Origin: Eutreptiella sp. 'Long Island Sound 2002'
Lineage: Eukaryota; Euglenozoa; Euglenophyceae; Eutreptiales; Eutreptiaceae
Reading direction: 5' to 3'
NCBI GenBank assembly: GCA_964036045.1
Contig: OZ038378.1
Span: 176,846,341-176,910,340, forward strand
Length of the DNA stretch: 64,000 nucleotides
In this document: piece after piece, positions 10,378 to 21,963 of the stretch
Layout: every line of letters begins with the position of its first letter
How positions within the stretch are numbered: position 1 is the first letter of the stretch
Position numbers and translations under genes: made by a program
Notes under the pieces: generated by a model
Seen by the model: the letters and a program-made list of their open reading frames with translations, nothing else
Databases searched by the model: none
What the model was told of the DNA's origin: nothing

Positions 10378-12560
10378 GTCTGTGAGCTCGCAGTTGTTGT
10401 GATACCCAGCAACGCCTCACAGTGGACAGAATTGGGGACACAGAGACAAGAGTGAGAATCATTTGCTTCAATGTACACGCCTGCACCAACTCCTGCATTC
10501 CCCCCACGCCCACCCCACCCCCACCCCTTCGCGCTACTTAGATCCACCTGCAGACGTGCAAACAAACGTCTGCAGACGTTGGAAAGCTGGATTGAAAAGG
10601 GAGTGTGCCAATGTACAATTCACCCCCAATCCCAGTGTACTCCTATGTGTGTGCCTATTTCCCGACCCCAAGCTTGTGTGACATGAAGCCCCTACCCAAT
10701 GCATGGCACTCGAACTTGCCCACAAAGTATGTCAATGTTGTTGTTTGTGAAAAAATTATTCGCACGGACCTCTCTAACATGCGTCGCACAAAGTCTTTCG
10801 CAAGATGGTGAAGTTTGGATGGTGCTCTCCACCACATCTGATGTGGGAAATGCAACACAAGCCCAGGGAGTTCTGGGTCACAGGTGCTGCACATCAGTGG
10901 TGTGCAGCATTTCTAGGCATTTGCCTTTTGTAGAAAGGTAAAGGTGGCGCAGCACTGTGGCCCATGGTATCATGTTGAGTAAGTGTCAAAACAGAGGACT
11001 CCCCAGTCCGACATCATGAGCATGGCAAGGATCCTGGACCAGTGACGTAATACGGTGTTTATCTGCGTGCGCATGTATGTGACCACCACGTCCCAAAGTG
11101 GTCCGACAATTGCGGTCTGTTGTACCATTGGCGCAGGGGCCATGCTACACCACATGGCACTGGTCGTTGCTGGTATTACAAAGCCAGCAAAGAACACAAC
11201 CTGTTGGCAAGCGGCAGCAGCACAAGTGTAGCGGATGAGGAACCCGTGGCTATTGTTCACCATTGTGGCAACCATGGCAACATGGCTGGGTGCCTATCCT
11301 ACAGCAAATGGTTGGCTCTTCTGGTACGCCCTGGTTTTCGTTTTGAGGAGGAAATTGTCTACCTTGGTTGTCTCAAGCCACTAGGGAAAAGTATCGTTGG
11401 CAGGTGAGAGTGGGACAGATGTCCCTCTGCTCACTAGTGTTGCTTCTGCCCCTTGGCATCCCTCTCATGCCGCCGCCGACACTCTTCGCCCACATACATT
11501 CTCTTGACAGCGAAGTTTAGAGGGCGCTTGCCACCACTGATGCGGGACACGGAATACAAGGTTCTGCATCTGCATCTGTTACCCGCCAATGGCGCACATC
11601 ATTTCCATGCTGTTGGTTTTTTTTTTCATTGTTCCGATGTGCCGACAGCGCCAGCACTTAGATGGGGTCACAACTCCAGCGAAGGCGGATTGGCTCCGCC
11701 GAAGCGAGCTAACAAGGCCACAGCTCTTTTGTTGGGCGGACTGGACGAGCCATACGCCAGCAATGGCGTCACTCTCTGTGTGTGTTGGGGGTTGATGCGG
11801 GCCCTTGTTGTCTCAGGATTTCACCCCGTCATTGCCGTGCCCCTCACCCCGTCGGCTTCTCCACCCATGCGTGGTGTAGCTCACTGGACCTTCCGAGGTT
11901 TGGGGACCGCTGCCGTCTTCTCGCCCCCCCCCCCCCCCCCCCGCCCCTTGGCATCTCCCACCTGCGGTACAACGGTGTCCGGGGAAAATCAGCACCTGTG
12001 AGCAAAGGGACAAGGCATCCCACTCTCACATCCCAGAAATATGTTCCCTCACCGTCTGTGGGCAAACCATGCGGTCGATTTCCTGAAAAGTGGAACCCAT
12101 GTGCACACGCGGAATCACCAAGCAGCACACTGGACCTCTATGGCAGCCCCCCCCCCCCCCAGCATCCGCCCTACATCTGGTGTTCAGAACAGATCGACTG
12201 TCGTTGCATGTCAACAGGCGCACAACAACGAAGTGCAAGGTGAGCCATGCAATGCGTTGCACACTGGTGCACAAGGCAGAGGCATAGGTAGCCACAATGA
12301 CTCTGTCAAATGAAGCGCCGCATGAACATCTGGAGGATGCCGCTTGGGAAGCCCCGAGGGCAGTGGGGTGCGATTGTGCTTGCATTCCCGGGGGAACACC
12401 TTTTGCCCAGTCGGCATGAGACATGCGACCCGTGTGAATTGGATGGCGTTCTGTGTGTTGTAGCGGGTGCCCAGGGCATCGGTCCATTGGTGTGCCTTCG
12501 GCGTCTGAAGCGTGGGCTCTGCGCGCGAGACGTGTACCAGGGCCGTCCAGTGGTACAGTA
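10378..12560 (+). other. No clear gene; possible intron
   Basis: The stretch contains poly-C tracts (about 11924 and 12149) and scattered short open frames without coding character. It may be intron between the kinase exons and the Pro/Ser-rich stretches downstream. Nothing else was recognised. Confidence 0.4.
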
Positions 12561-12561
12561 A

Positions 12562-12822
12562 CAAAGCCAAGGGGACCCTCCGCGAACGCAGTCCCCTTGC
12601 ACTTCTTCACCTGCGTTTCGTAGGAGACCCGAGCCAAAAAGCCCCGGCACGCCCCCGCTCTCGGTCCCTCTGCAGCAGAGCCCGCGCCGCCCTTTGGGAC
12701 CCCACCGTCTCTGTCAAACACCCATCCCGACTGCAGTGCTCAGCACTCCCCCACTGATTCCGCCTTCAACACAGTCAAGCCGAGCCCAGGCCCTATCCCC
12801 AGCACCCAAGGCGTCGTCAGTG
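12562..12822 (+). CDS. Pro/Ser-rich open stretch left of an insertion (tentative)
   Basis: One frame stays open and reads as a Pro/Ser/Arg-rich disordered protein (for example RRRPEPKSPGTPPLSVP and STPPLIPPSTQSS). It stops being coding-like exactly where the 1.17-kb element begins at 12823. Beyond the element (14001 onward) Pro/Ser-rich frames resume. It could be a tail region of the kinase gene or a separate gene. With the element removed, this frame continues open (VQRISRAPAQ and so on) to about 14267. Confidence 0.35.
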
Positions 12823-13994
12823 ATGTATCAAGCCGCATGAAGGGTTTGCAAGGGCAAAAAATCGGGTGTGGCATCATTGCCAACAGAATCCGAACAAGAG
12901 TAACAACAATGGCCCCTTGCTTGGGTAACCATGGCCAAATTGCATCCCCAAACACCAGTTTGCTGTTCTCTTCAATGCCCAATGGCCATTTGTTGATGTT
13001 GCTGCTGCTGCCGCACGTGCTGCCCTGCTGCTGCGCTTGCTGTCTGCTTGCATGCTGCTGCTGCTGTTGTCGGTCAGGGTTGGCTGGCGATTGCATGCGT
13101 TCTGGGGGCACCATGATTTTGTACCGCAGCATTAGTTGCAGTTGGAGGCTGACATGTGGCGGTCAAAGGCTGTGGTTGTTGGTTTGGTAGGCGCGGTGTT
13201 GGAGCGCAACTGTTGTAGTCAAAGGCTGATTGGAGGAGGCGAGGGTCGGTGCATGCCTACACTTTAGACACTGTTGGGGGGCGTACCGTGCGCTGTGCGA
13301 AAAGTTGGCTGTTCTCCACCACCGGGAGTTCGGTAAGTTCAGAATAATGAAAGGAGGTCATTGAATGGCTGCTGCAGTGGACGGGGCTATAGGGGGCAGA
13401 ATTTAGGTCCCTGGGACCCATGGCAAGCATCAGATGTTTGAATTTTTGAGTTTTGAATTGATTGTGCATGATTCCGCAGGTGGGTGGTTTTCAGGGTTGT
13501 TACCTGGATAATCACCGTAATAATTGGCGCTGTGCGCGCGCTGTGCGAAAACGCCCCCTTGTGGAGCGCACGAGTGGAGCCTCAGGATGCAGTTTAGTTT
13601 CGTCCACCTCAGGGCCAATGTAATTGGACATAAAAGGTGTTTCAGGCGACCGCGCCTTTTGAAGGGCCACCCTTTTGTGGCCCTTCACATCGTCTTGAGG
13701 AGAATTGCCCTGAAATGCATTCTGCATCAGGCAGAAGTAGGAGGGTTTGGAGTCCAGATATGACGTTGTTGGCTAACCGACGGTGATTGGGCGGCCAACC
13801 CACTGGGTGCTGTTTTACCACAAGAGATAGAAATTCCGGGAGTCCACAAACAGAACGGCGGTCTGAGTAAGGCATCACAGCCAGACATGACCGTGGGGTA
13901 CAAGGGGCAGGTGGGGTGCATACCAGTAGCCCTGGTCATACACTGTCTAGTGTCAATACGAAAGTGGGCTGGTGTGGGAACGAAATCAGGACAC
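12823..13994. mobile_element. 1.17-kb duplicated element, copy A, with possible 6-bp TSD
   Basis: It is almost identical to 17749-18921; I count only three differences, one of them a single-base indel. The flanks are TCAGTG (12817-12822) and TCAGTG (13995-14000), a possible 6-bp target-site duplication. There are no terminal inverted repeats and no poly-A. Inside are a CTG/CAG-rich patch (about 12995-13070, a Gln-rich frame on the minus strand) and GCGCTGTGCG repeats (about 13527-13547). Minus-strand frames of 60-130 codons look partly coding but are not recognised. It may be a new non-autonomous element or a transposed intron-like piece. Confidence 0.7.
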
Positions 13995-14000
13995 TCAGTG

Positions 14001-14707
14001 CAACGCATCTCGAGGGCCCCTGCGCAGTGCCGAACTGGGACAGCAACCGCAACCCAAGCCCCCCCCTCAGCCCTCACTGTGCCGTCACCCACAGCAACGC
14101 CCGAAGCCTGGACCCCAGCTCGAGTGCTGCTGATGACCCTGCCACCGCGCTGCCACAACCACGCCATCCTCCCTCCTGCGAGCCCCACTCGCTTCGCAGC
14201 CCTGCTGCTATCCCCGCACACCCGAGCCCGCCCCCCCTGCCCTTCGGGGTGCAACCCTCGCCTCTGACGTGCGCCCCGGAGTCCACCGCTTCTTCCACCT
14301 CCACATCCCCTGGGCCGTCCCACTTCTCTTCCGCATCAACACCCACGTCTGCCTTGGCATGCGGCCATTTGCCCCGCTCCCCCTCCATCACAGCCCTGCA
14401 CACGCCCACGTCTCCGGCATCATCCCCCTTCCTCAGCGTGTTCAGACCCATGTCCTCTACACAGGGCATACCAGGCCCCCACGGGTCCCAAGCGCCGTCC
14501 ATATGGCCCGTGCCACGCAGTCATAGCCCCCCTCGGTCCCCGGGTTCTCACGTGGTCCTGTCGGAGGGCACTCGCTTCGGCCCCCCCACGAATGGCAGTC
14601 CGCCGGGCGCTTTAGGGGCCCTGCGCCCTCAAAGTGCGCTGTTTTCTGAAGGCAGCATGATGCTGCTGGACTCTGAGACAGTGCACGGCGACGCGATGAG
14701 TCAATGA
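14001..14707 (+). CDS. Pro/Ser-rich exon, unknown protein
   Basis: A long open frame reads as a disordered Ser/Pro/Thr-rich protein of about 230 residues and stops at TGA (14705-14707). Typical pieces are PSSSAADDPATALPQP, SSTSTSPGPSHFSSAST and PVPRSHSPPRSPGSHVV. Many SP and TP dipeptides would suit proline-directed phosphorylation. The frame opens in the preceding element, so its true 5' boundary is unknown; AG acceptors lie at about 13998 and 14018. Its position suggests a link with the 12562 stretch or the kinase gene. No domain was recognised. Confidence 0.4.
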
Positions 14708-15029
14708 ATGGGTGTGAACGGTTCTGCAAGGCCCGGGGGGGGGGGGGGGGGCTGGTTTGGGCTGGAGGGCACTATGTTTGGCTGAGTTTTGGTGGAAGTG
14801 GCGAGTGGTTGGCAAAGGTCATTAGGGGCACTTGGGAAGTGGCAGCAGGATGTGTCTCCTTTTCCTCAAATTGAGTTGCAAGAGGGGCCGTCCAGGGATG
14901 CTCTGGAGGCTTAAGGCATGTTACCAAAGCGGTTACTGGTGGTCGGAAGAAAAAGCGGTCTTGGGACAAGGTCCGGCGGTTGCAACACCGTTGGTCGGCC
15001 ATGGGGATGGACAGAAGTGATTGGGGAGG

Positions 15030-15504
15030 ATTGGACCATCATGCCGAAGGGGGTGGAGGAGCGGGAGCGGGCAGTCCCTCACGCCATACCTACTTGGCCT
15101 TTATGGCAGATTACCCGCCGTTTGCGGTGTTGCCCCCCCCTCACGCCCCATTCCACACGCCTGTCCTAGTGCATCCCGCGTCGGGTTCTCACCAAAGGGC
15201 GGCTGTCGCTGCTTGCGCCCTCTGCCCGGAGGTCTTTTGCGGTGACGACCTGGGCCGACGGGATGCGGAAGAGGGCATGCAGTGCCATGAGCACAGGGTT
15301 GCGGGAAAATGTTCATTGTGCCCCCCTCCGACCATCGTCCCTCCGCCCTCAGCACGCCGCCGATGGGCACTCCGTCCTTGGCCCATGGGCACATGGGCTA
15401 CGGATCCACCTATTGGGACAGGGGAGGGAGGCTGCGGTAGTTCACTGCGCAGCAGAGAGCGTTTGGCGGAATACCGGCAGGCATGCCCGGGGGCATCCGT
15501 CTGA
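15030..15504 (+). CDS. Candidate exon with Pro-rich and Cys-rich segment (tentative)
   Basis: An open frame includes TYLAFMADYPPFAVLPPP and then a Cys/His cluster: CALCPEVFC, CHEHR and CSLC. That spacing could bind zinc but matches no family I know. A second frame from about 15307 (MFIVPPSDHRPSALSTPPMG) also looks coding up to a TAG near 15448, so a frameshift or splice may lie here. The open frame ends with TGA at 15502-15504. Treat it as a hint of coding sequence only. Confidence 0.3.
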
Positions 15505-15653
15505 ATGCATCTTAAGACACGTCTCGTCACGTCGGCTCAGTATCGCAAGGCCATTAGTGCCACGGAGACTGGCACATATGCCATGGAGGTGGACAAATGC
15601 GTCTGACAGCCCCCCGCCCACCGTCCACAGTCATCACTGGAAGTTGACCAGGC

Positions 15654-15890
15654 CATTGCTTAGTGGGTGGGGGGGTCGGACGCCAAAAAAAAGTTTGTAT
15701 ACCTCAAATCTGTCTCCAATTTCGGCCTCCCTAGTGAAGTCCATTTTCCCTGTTCTATTGTGGCGGGGGTGGGGGAGTTGGCCGTGGCTGGTCAGGCCCC
15801 AAAGGACCCCCCGCCCCTTCTGTGTGGACCTGACGCAGTGAAACAGGGACAGTCCGGGGGCTCCGTTGGCACCACCGACCGAGGGAAAGG
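15654..15890. repeat. Dispersed repeat block shared with 9.5 kb and 54.5 kb
   Basis: CCATTGCTTAGTGGG at its left end recurs near 3323 and, diverged, near 9503 and 21965. The segment 15838-15890 (GTGAAACAGGGACAGTCCG, then GGGCTCCGTTGGCAC) recurs at about 54500-54545, and GTCTGAAG(T/C)TGGCA follows in both places. It is a middle-repetitive family of unknown type. Confidence 0.6.
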
Positions 15891-16139
15891 AAGGGTGTGT
15901 GCGGGGGTGAGGATAGGCCAGACCGGTACATCAAGGGCACTCGGTAGGTGGATGGGGGATGGGTCGGTCGGTCTGAAGTTGGCATGGTGCTCGTGGCCCT
16001 CGGAGCCCGTGTCCAAGTGCAAGACCGTTGTGCACCGCAGCCGTTGGCGATGAGAGGGGCTCTTGGTTGGTGGCGGTTGAGGTTGGTGGGTGGGGCTGGT
16101 GGGAGGTCTGCGCGCACAGTGTCTCGGGCGACGGTCCAT

Positions 16140-16420
16140 CTGTGCCGAAGTTCTCTGCGCCAAATCGACCACACGCAGTCATGGAGTGGCCCCTGCCTCC
16201 GTCCGAGGGTGTTGTGCGTCAGGGCCGCGCTTTAGGGGACACGGCAGCCGATGCTCCGCTTTGTGGGGCATCGCCCAAGGGATCCTTAACAGCACAGACC
16301 TTGACACAGATCCGCTGTTACAGGGCCTCCGGAGGAGGGGCGCCGGAGGGACCAATCGAGACAGCATTTGCCAGCAGAAGTAAAACACCACCGTCACACA
16401 GCATCAACCGCCACAACTGA
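16140..16420 (+). CDS. Possible terminal exon, unknown (tentative)
   Basis: An open frame with balanced composition (for example MEWPLPPSEGVVRQGRALG and SPKGSLTAQTLTQIRCYRAS) ends at TGA (16418-16420). It may be the last exon of the Pro/Ser-rich gene that starts upstream, but no splice pair was established. After it, I see no coding signal until the duplicated element. Confidence 0.25.
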
Positions 16421-17748
16421 CCGCAACCAACCTCAACCGTCACCATCCGCCGTTGGGGCAGAGCCCCTTGTCGTTTGCCAACGGCCACCGTCCGGTGCCC
16501 ACAACATTCTGCCTACCGACCCATAAACGGGCGTGGGCCGGTCCCTGTGTTGTGGTAGAACTGGGGGCCCACTGTCGGTCGTGACCACACCCCCTGTCTA
16601 CTGCAGACTACAGGCCCCGGCCACGCTCCGGTCCAACGGGTAAAAGGGGTCTCAGGGTGGAAATGTGCGCCCGCGGGAGAGGGGGACAACGCGGCGGAGG
16701 TTCCCGTTGATCACTGCCAAATTCAGTTTGCAGGCGTTGCAAACTGCCCCATCTTTGCCCTTTGGCTTCCCTTGCGACAGCAGTTGCATTACGAAGAGCT
16801 GTGTATGGGGGGCGACCAGGCCCCATACACGCTCATTTGTACCATATCCCCCCCCCCCCCCTGGTCAACACAAAGGGCCGCTCTGTTGTGGTCACTCCAC
16901 TTATTGTTACGACCGGACGACGCCCGACTCGGACGCGCACTGCTCTGCACCGTACAGCTCTCGTCTGCGCGTGTGCGTGCGTGTGCACGTGGGTATGGAG
17001 GGGGTAGATTCCTCCCTCGCCTTTGTTGTTTGTTCTGCTCTGCACTGCAGCCAGAGCCACGTCGGTCTGGTCAATGTGTACACTTCTATATATATGCCGG
17101 TCAAGACCTGTAGGGTCTGGGGCAAACTTAAGAAATATGCCCCTGCCAGTTGACATGGTGATATCCGCCCCCATGGGGTCCCTGCGCTTGCAGACGATGG
17201 CGACTACGATGCACCCAGCAATCAAGCAGTACTTGTTTGTGCGGTAACCAATGCGCGCGGCTGTAGTAGATTGCGTGGACAATGTGCCGACCTAGCGGCC
17301 GGCACATTGTCCGCACATGTTGCCTCAAGAAACCATTTGTTCTGGAGTATCTGCAATGTATTGGACTGTCAAATTGAGCCCTTTTCACAAGGAATTGTGG
17401 TTTTTCAGGCGGCCTCGACTGGCTCGCGCGCGCCATGGCACAGTGCGCTGGCAATGCGCCCGAACATTGCAGCCTTGGTATATTTCAGGGGGCAAAACAT
17501 ACCAATTAAAGCATTTTGCGGGGTGTCAGCGCAGCTTAGGTATCCCCGATAGAGAGCAACAGGGACACAGAGGGGCGGGGGGGCAGAGAGATTTGGCAAG
17601 CAAGATATACATATGGCGTCTTCAGCAGTGGATCCACAAGGGTGAAGGGTCACAGGCTGGAGGTGAGTGGGGTGTGGGCGGATCCCCTGTTATTTGGGTG
17701 AGGAGCTCCAAAAAACGAAAATGGTTGGAAGGACAGGGGATGGCTTTG
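16421..17748. other. Intergenic, no gene seen
   Basis: This is G/C-rich sequence with a C run near 16850 and GCGCGC-type motifs. There is an inverted pair GGACAATGTGCCGACC...GGCCGGCACATTGTCC at about 17277-17311, a short hairpin. No promoter or terminator could be assigned. Confidence 0.5.
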
Positions 17749-18921
17749 ATGTATCAAGCCGCATGAAGGGTTTGCAAGGGCAAAAAATCGGGTGTGGCAT
17801 CATTGCCAACAGAATCCGAACAAGAGTAACAACAATGGCCCCTTGCTTGGGTAACCATGGCCAAATTGCATCCCCAAACACCAGTTTGCTGTTCTCTTCA
17901 ATGCCCAATGGCCATTTGTTGATGTTGCTGCTGCTGCCGCACGTGCTGCCCTGCTGCTGCGCTTGCTGTCTGCTTGCATGCTGCTGCTGCTGTTGTCGGT
18001 CAGGGTTGGCTGGCGATTGCATGCGTTCTGGGGGCACCATGATTTTGTACCGCAGCATTAGTTGCAGTTGGAGGCTGACATGTGGCGGTCAAAGGCTGTG
18101 GTTGTTGGTTTGGTAGGCGCGGTGTTGGAGCGCAACTGTTGTAGTCAAAGGCTGATTGGAGGAGGCGAGGGTCGGTGCATGCCTACACTTTAGACACTGT
18201 TGGGGGGCGTACCGTGCGCTGTGCGAAAAGTTGGCTGTTCTCCACCACCGGGAGTTCGGTAAGTTCAGAATAATGAAAGGAGGTCATTGAATGGCTGCTG
18301 CAGTGGACGGGGCTATAGGGGGCAGAACTTAGGTCCCTGGGACCCATGGCAAGCATCAGATGTTTGAATTTTTGAGTTTTGAATTGATTGTGCATGATTC
18401 CGCAGGTGGGTGGTTTTCAGGGTTGTTACCTGGATAATCACCGTAATAATTGGCGCTGTGCGCGCGCTGTGCGAAAACGCCCCCTTGTGGAGCGCACGAG
18501 TGGAGCCTCAGGATGCAGTTTAGTTTCGTCCACCTCAGGGCCAATGTAATTGGACATAAAAGGTGGTTTCAGGCGACCGCGCCTTTTGAAGGGCCACCCT
18601 TTTGTGGCCTTTCACATCGTCTTGAGGAGAATTGCCCTGAAATGCATTCTGCATCAGGCAGAAGTAGGAGGGTTTGGAGTCCAGATATGACGTTGTTGGC
18701 TAACCGACGGTGATTGGGCGGCCAACCCACTGGGTGCTGTTTTACCACAAGAGATAGAAATTCCGGGAGTCCACAAACAGAACGGCGGTCTGAGTAAGGC
18801 ATCACAGCCAGACATGACCGTGGGGTACAAGGGGCAGGTGGGGTGCATACCAGTAGCCCTGGTCATACACTGTCTAGTGTCAATACGAAAGTGGGCTGGT
18901 GTGGGAACGAAATCAGGACAC
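17749..18921. mobile_element. 1.17-kb duplicated element, copy B
   Basis: Same sequence as 12823-13994 with about three differences: C for T in AGAA(C/T)TTAGG, one extra G in AAAAGGTGG(T)TTC, and T for C in GTGGCC(T/C)TTC. The flanks (GGCTTTG left, AAAATTC right) show no target-site duplication, unlike copy A. The near identity means a very recent copy event, 4.9 kb apart in direct orientation. Confidence 0.75.
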
Positions 18922-20616
18922 AAAATTCTGAGATCACCACAATGGCAGATTTTTAGCTCCTGCATGATTTCTACCATGGTCTCTGGTCGTAGGTGCTGAG
19001 GGAGAAAACGCAAGATTCAAAACCACAATCTTGGGACTTTGGTAATTGTGAGCAGCCCCCCAGTTTTTTCATCAAGCCTGAGCGTCCCCTCTTCCTATTT
19101 GCAGTAGGTGACTTACCCCCTTCTTGGTTTGTGGGTGATTAATGCAGGTCTTGAAGAGCTTGGGCTGCCCCACTCCGACTGTTGCTTTCAGTTTGTGCAT
19201 TAGGCTGTCAATAGTTGTCCAATAATTGGTGAGATTTGTCATCCTCCCGACCACCAAACACAAAGGGAGATTGCGGAGAGGTTCATGGACCCCGGAGCTT
19301 GAGTGCAGAGCTGTGGCTGGCCCGGGGGGGGGGGGATTTTCTGCAAGATGTTCGTTGGTTACTGTGCAGTACAACCGGTGTCCTCTGCCATGAGGGAGTG
19401 TAAGCGCGTCGGGCATCTTTTTGGGCCCATTCCCAACCCATGACCATTTTTGACTCCCTTCCCGCTTTGCCTCATCCCGTATCCACACGAAACAATCCAT
19501 CCAATTTGTTGCATTTCATGCAATTTTGCATTCGCAGGCAGGTCCGTCACCCTCCTTATAGACCATGGGACCATGTCCATCCTCATGTTTGGACTGATAA
19601 AAGGAACTAAGACATTCGTGAGGGGATGTTCCACGAAAGTTGGCGGGGCTACTGTGCAGTATGTTGGGATCCACTGTGGCAGTGTGGGCAGTTAGTCCTC
19701 TCCATTTTGGAGACCCCAAGGCAGCAGGGGTACCAAAGCTATAGTAGGGTGCTGAACAATTAAGGTCGGGTGGGTTGATTGGCACTTGTGGGTGAGAGTG
19801 GAACGGCTGTCCCACTCAGAACTGGTGCACAATGCTTCCGTGGCATCCACTTCTCGTTTCTTGTTTACCCTTCGCACCATTGGACCAGACCATCTCCCTA
19901 GCATGCTTTGTCTAGGACTGCATGGCTGTGCTTCGCATGTACGTATGTACTCCTTGAAATTGCAGCTGCCGTCTTTGGGCAAGACAATGTATCAGAACCC
20001 CCCCCAAAGTTTGTGCTATGGAACAGACTGAATGTGAAGACTGATGCCAGCCAAGTTGTGTTGGGAATGCCGCAATCCATTGGCTGCGAGCTGTCTGCTT
20101 CAGTGCTCAGGCAGACTCCTACTACTGGAAGGGCTCGGAAGGTTCTTGAAAATTTTTCAATCCGGGTCACTCCATATGGGAGCTTTCATGCGGTACAATT
20201 CAACAAGTGTGGATCAGAGTGGAGGGTGCTCTTATCATTGATGAATCGCAATTTAGGGCCAAGCAGTTTGAAATCACCAAGTATAACACATCAGTGGTGT
20301 GCCATGTTAACAGGCAGTTTGTCCATGGTGTTGCTAGTTGGCTGTACTCCCTGCACTAGAGGCCAAGTATTCTGTGCTCCGGCTCCAAGGTTCACCGACC
20401 CGAGAGCCGACCCTGGAGCCCTAGTCGGAGCTGTGGTTGGCGCGCGGGGGGGGAGGGTTGTCTGAATCCTTGGCTGACCCATGCGTGCATTGCATCCTGG
20501 CGAAGAATGGCTGAGGGCGCTGTGAGTCGACGGAATTTCCCCCGTGCAACCGATTTGGAGCCCGGTGTCTTGCTTACGCCCCCGTCTGCCCCCTACTCTT
20601 GTTCAGCGACCACACT
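18922..20616. other. Intergenic; upstream of atpC
   Basis: No gene is firmly supported. A weak candidate exon lies at 19541-19660: acceptor GCATTCGCAG, frame SVTLLIDHGTMSILMFG, possible end at GTGCAG. A G run sits near 19323. The 5' untranslated region and promoter of atpC should lie in the last few hundred bases before 20617, but no TATA or other motif stands out. Confidence 0.4.
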
Positions 20617-21264
20617 ATGTCACGCGTGTCATGCTGTGACACGCGCACCTCCCACCAGCGTGTGGCCTTCATCGTGGCGGTCGCCTTCTTCCTCCTGGGT
20701 GTTGCCCTCGGCTTCGCCCTTCATTCCCCTGGGCACAACCCACAACTCTACCTCCAGAAGCCCGTGGTGACCCAATTGGGAGGGCCCCGTCCCCTACCCT
20801 CCACCGTTCCACTCCGCGGTGCCGTTGTTGCAGGGCCCCGGTGGGGCCGGCCTCCCATCGGAGGTCGCGCTTCTTTGACGGCAGTTCGCGACTCCCGCAA
20901 TGCCGGGCCGTCGAGCGTCGTGCAGCCGGACGAGCGGCCGTGGGCTGCCTTCGGCCACTCGCAGCCACAAGACATCCCGCCCCAAGTCCGGCCCATCTTG
21001 ACGTGGACGTGGGGCCTGTGGGGGTCTTGTGTGGCTGCCTGCCTTGGGGCGATGGCCCTATGTACTGTCAAAAGGGCACGCCACACCTCATGGGCCATGA
21101 GCGGGGCCATGGGCGAGTTCAGGCATCGTCTGTCTGTCGTCAAAAAGGTCAAGAAGATCACGGACGCCATGGAGCTCGTGTCTGCGTCGCGGCTGCGGCG
21201 CGCTCAGGAAGTCGTCACCCGCTCTCGGCCGTTCGCAGAGGCCCTACATGAAGTCTTTGGCGAA
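20617..21264 (+). CDS. atpC: Plastid ATP synthase gamma subunit, exon 1 (leader and N-terminus)
   Basis: The gamma subunit is the central rotor shaft of CF1, coupling proton flow to ATP synthesis in the plastid. This exon encodes a leader of about 160 residues and the N-terminal helix. The ATG at 20617 gives MSRVSCCDTRTSHQR, then a hydrophobic core (VAFIVAVAFFLLGVALGFAL) like a signal peptide, an Arg/Ser/Pro-rich transit-like stretch, and a second hydrophobic segment (LWGSCVAACLGAMALCTV). Then comes the gamma signature FRHRLSVVKKVKKITDAMELV, followed by SRLRRAQEVVTRSRPFAEAL. Two hydrophobic segments are typical of class I presequences of dinoflagellates and euglenids. The donor GAA|GTGTGT at 21264/21265 is phase 0. 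The four exons total 1437 bp (478 residues). Confidence 0.9.
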
Positions 21265-21300
21265 GTGTGTTGCTCCCCCCCCACTTCGACGGGACAGGGC

Positions 21301-21354
21301 AGCTCAGTGGTAGAGCAAGTGGCCGATGAGCAACAGGTCCCTCGTTCGATTCCC
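21301..21354 (+). repeat. tRNA-like (SINE head) sequence
   Basis: AGCTCAGTGGTAGAGC (21301-21316) matches a tRNA A box / D arm with paired GCTC and GAGC. GTTCGATTCCC (21344-21354) matches a B box / T arm. The acceptor arms do not pair, so it is not a functional tRNA gene. A diverged relative at 24871-24924 keeps the same spacing (AGTGG, AGC, GTGGC, GCAACA, GTTC), which suggests a tRNA-derived SINE family. Confidence 0.6.
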
Positions 21355-21963
21355 GGTACCGCTGAACCTCCGGCATGGCAGGCCACAAACCCCTGAGGCC
21401 AGACAGGAGACCGGGATCCCTCCGCCCCCCCCCCCTCCCCACAGCAGCGGAGGCCACCCCCGCATGTCCATGTACAAGGACTGAGTCGGGGGAGCGGATG
21501 TCCGCTGTGCCCAATGGAATACACAGGGAGGGAGCAGCTTCATGTGGCCGATGGCACTTGATGTGGCCGATGGCAGGGTTTATTCATCCCCTCCTCACTC
21601 TTGCACTGAGACACTGCAAGGGTTACGTAGCCACCCCCCCCCCCCCCCCCATCCACGAGCTCCTCAAAAGGGGAACACGTATGTACACCCAGAAGTACCA
21701 ACCAGTGTACTCTTTCGGCCTCTATCGCACCCGCACCCCCCACCCCCCACCCCATCCCGCTCTGGGGACCCGATGCAGTGGGCGTTGTGGAGCCATTAAC
21801 CATCTCCCTGCTTTGGGGACCTTGATGTGGCCGTTCTTGTGTAGCCGTGTTTCCACTCCCCATTGGGGAAGCTGGTACGGCAGGGGTTATGTCCCCCTTC
21901 TTCTTATTGCTGACCATGATATTGCAGAGGTTATGTTGCCATGTCTCATTGCTCAGGGGCAGG

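Noticed and set aside
12823-13994. Calling the duplicated element an LTR or a LINE
   Set aside because: No TG..CA ends, poly-A tail, RT motif or terminal repeats were seen.
21301-21370. A functional tRNA gene
   Set aside because: A- and B-box motifs are present, but the acceptor and T stems do not pair and no anticodon arm forms.
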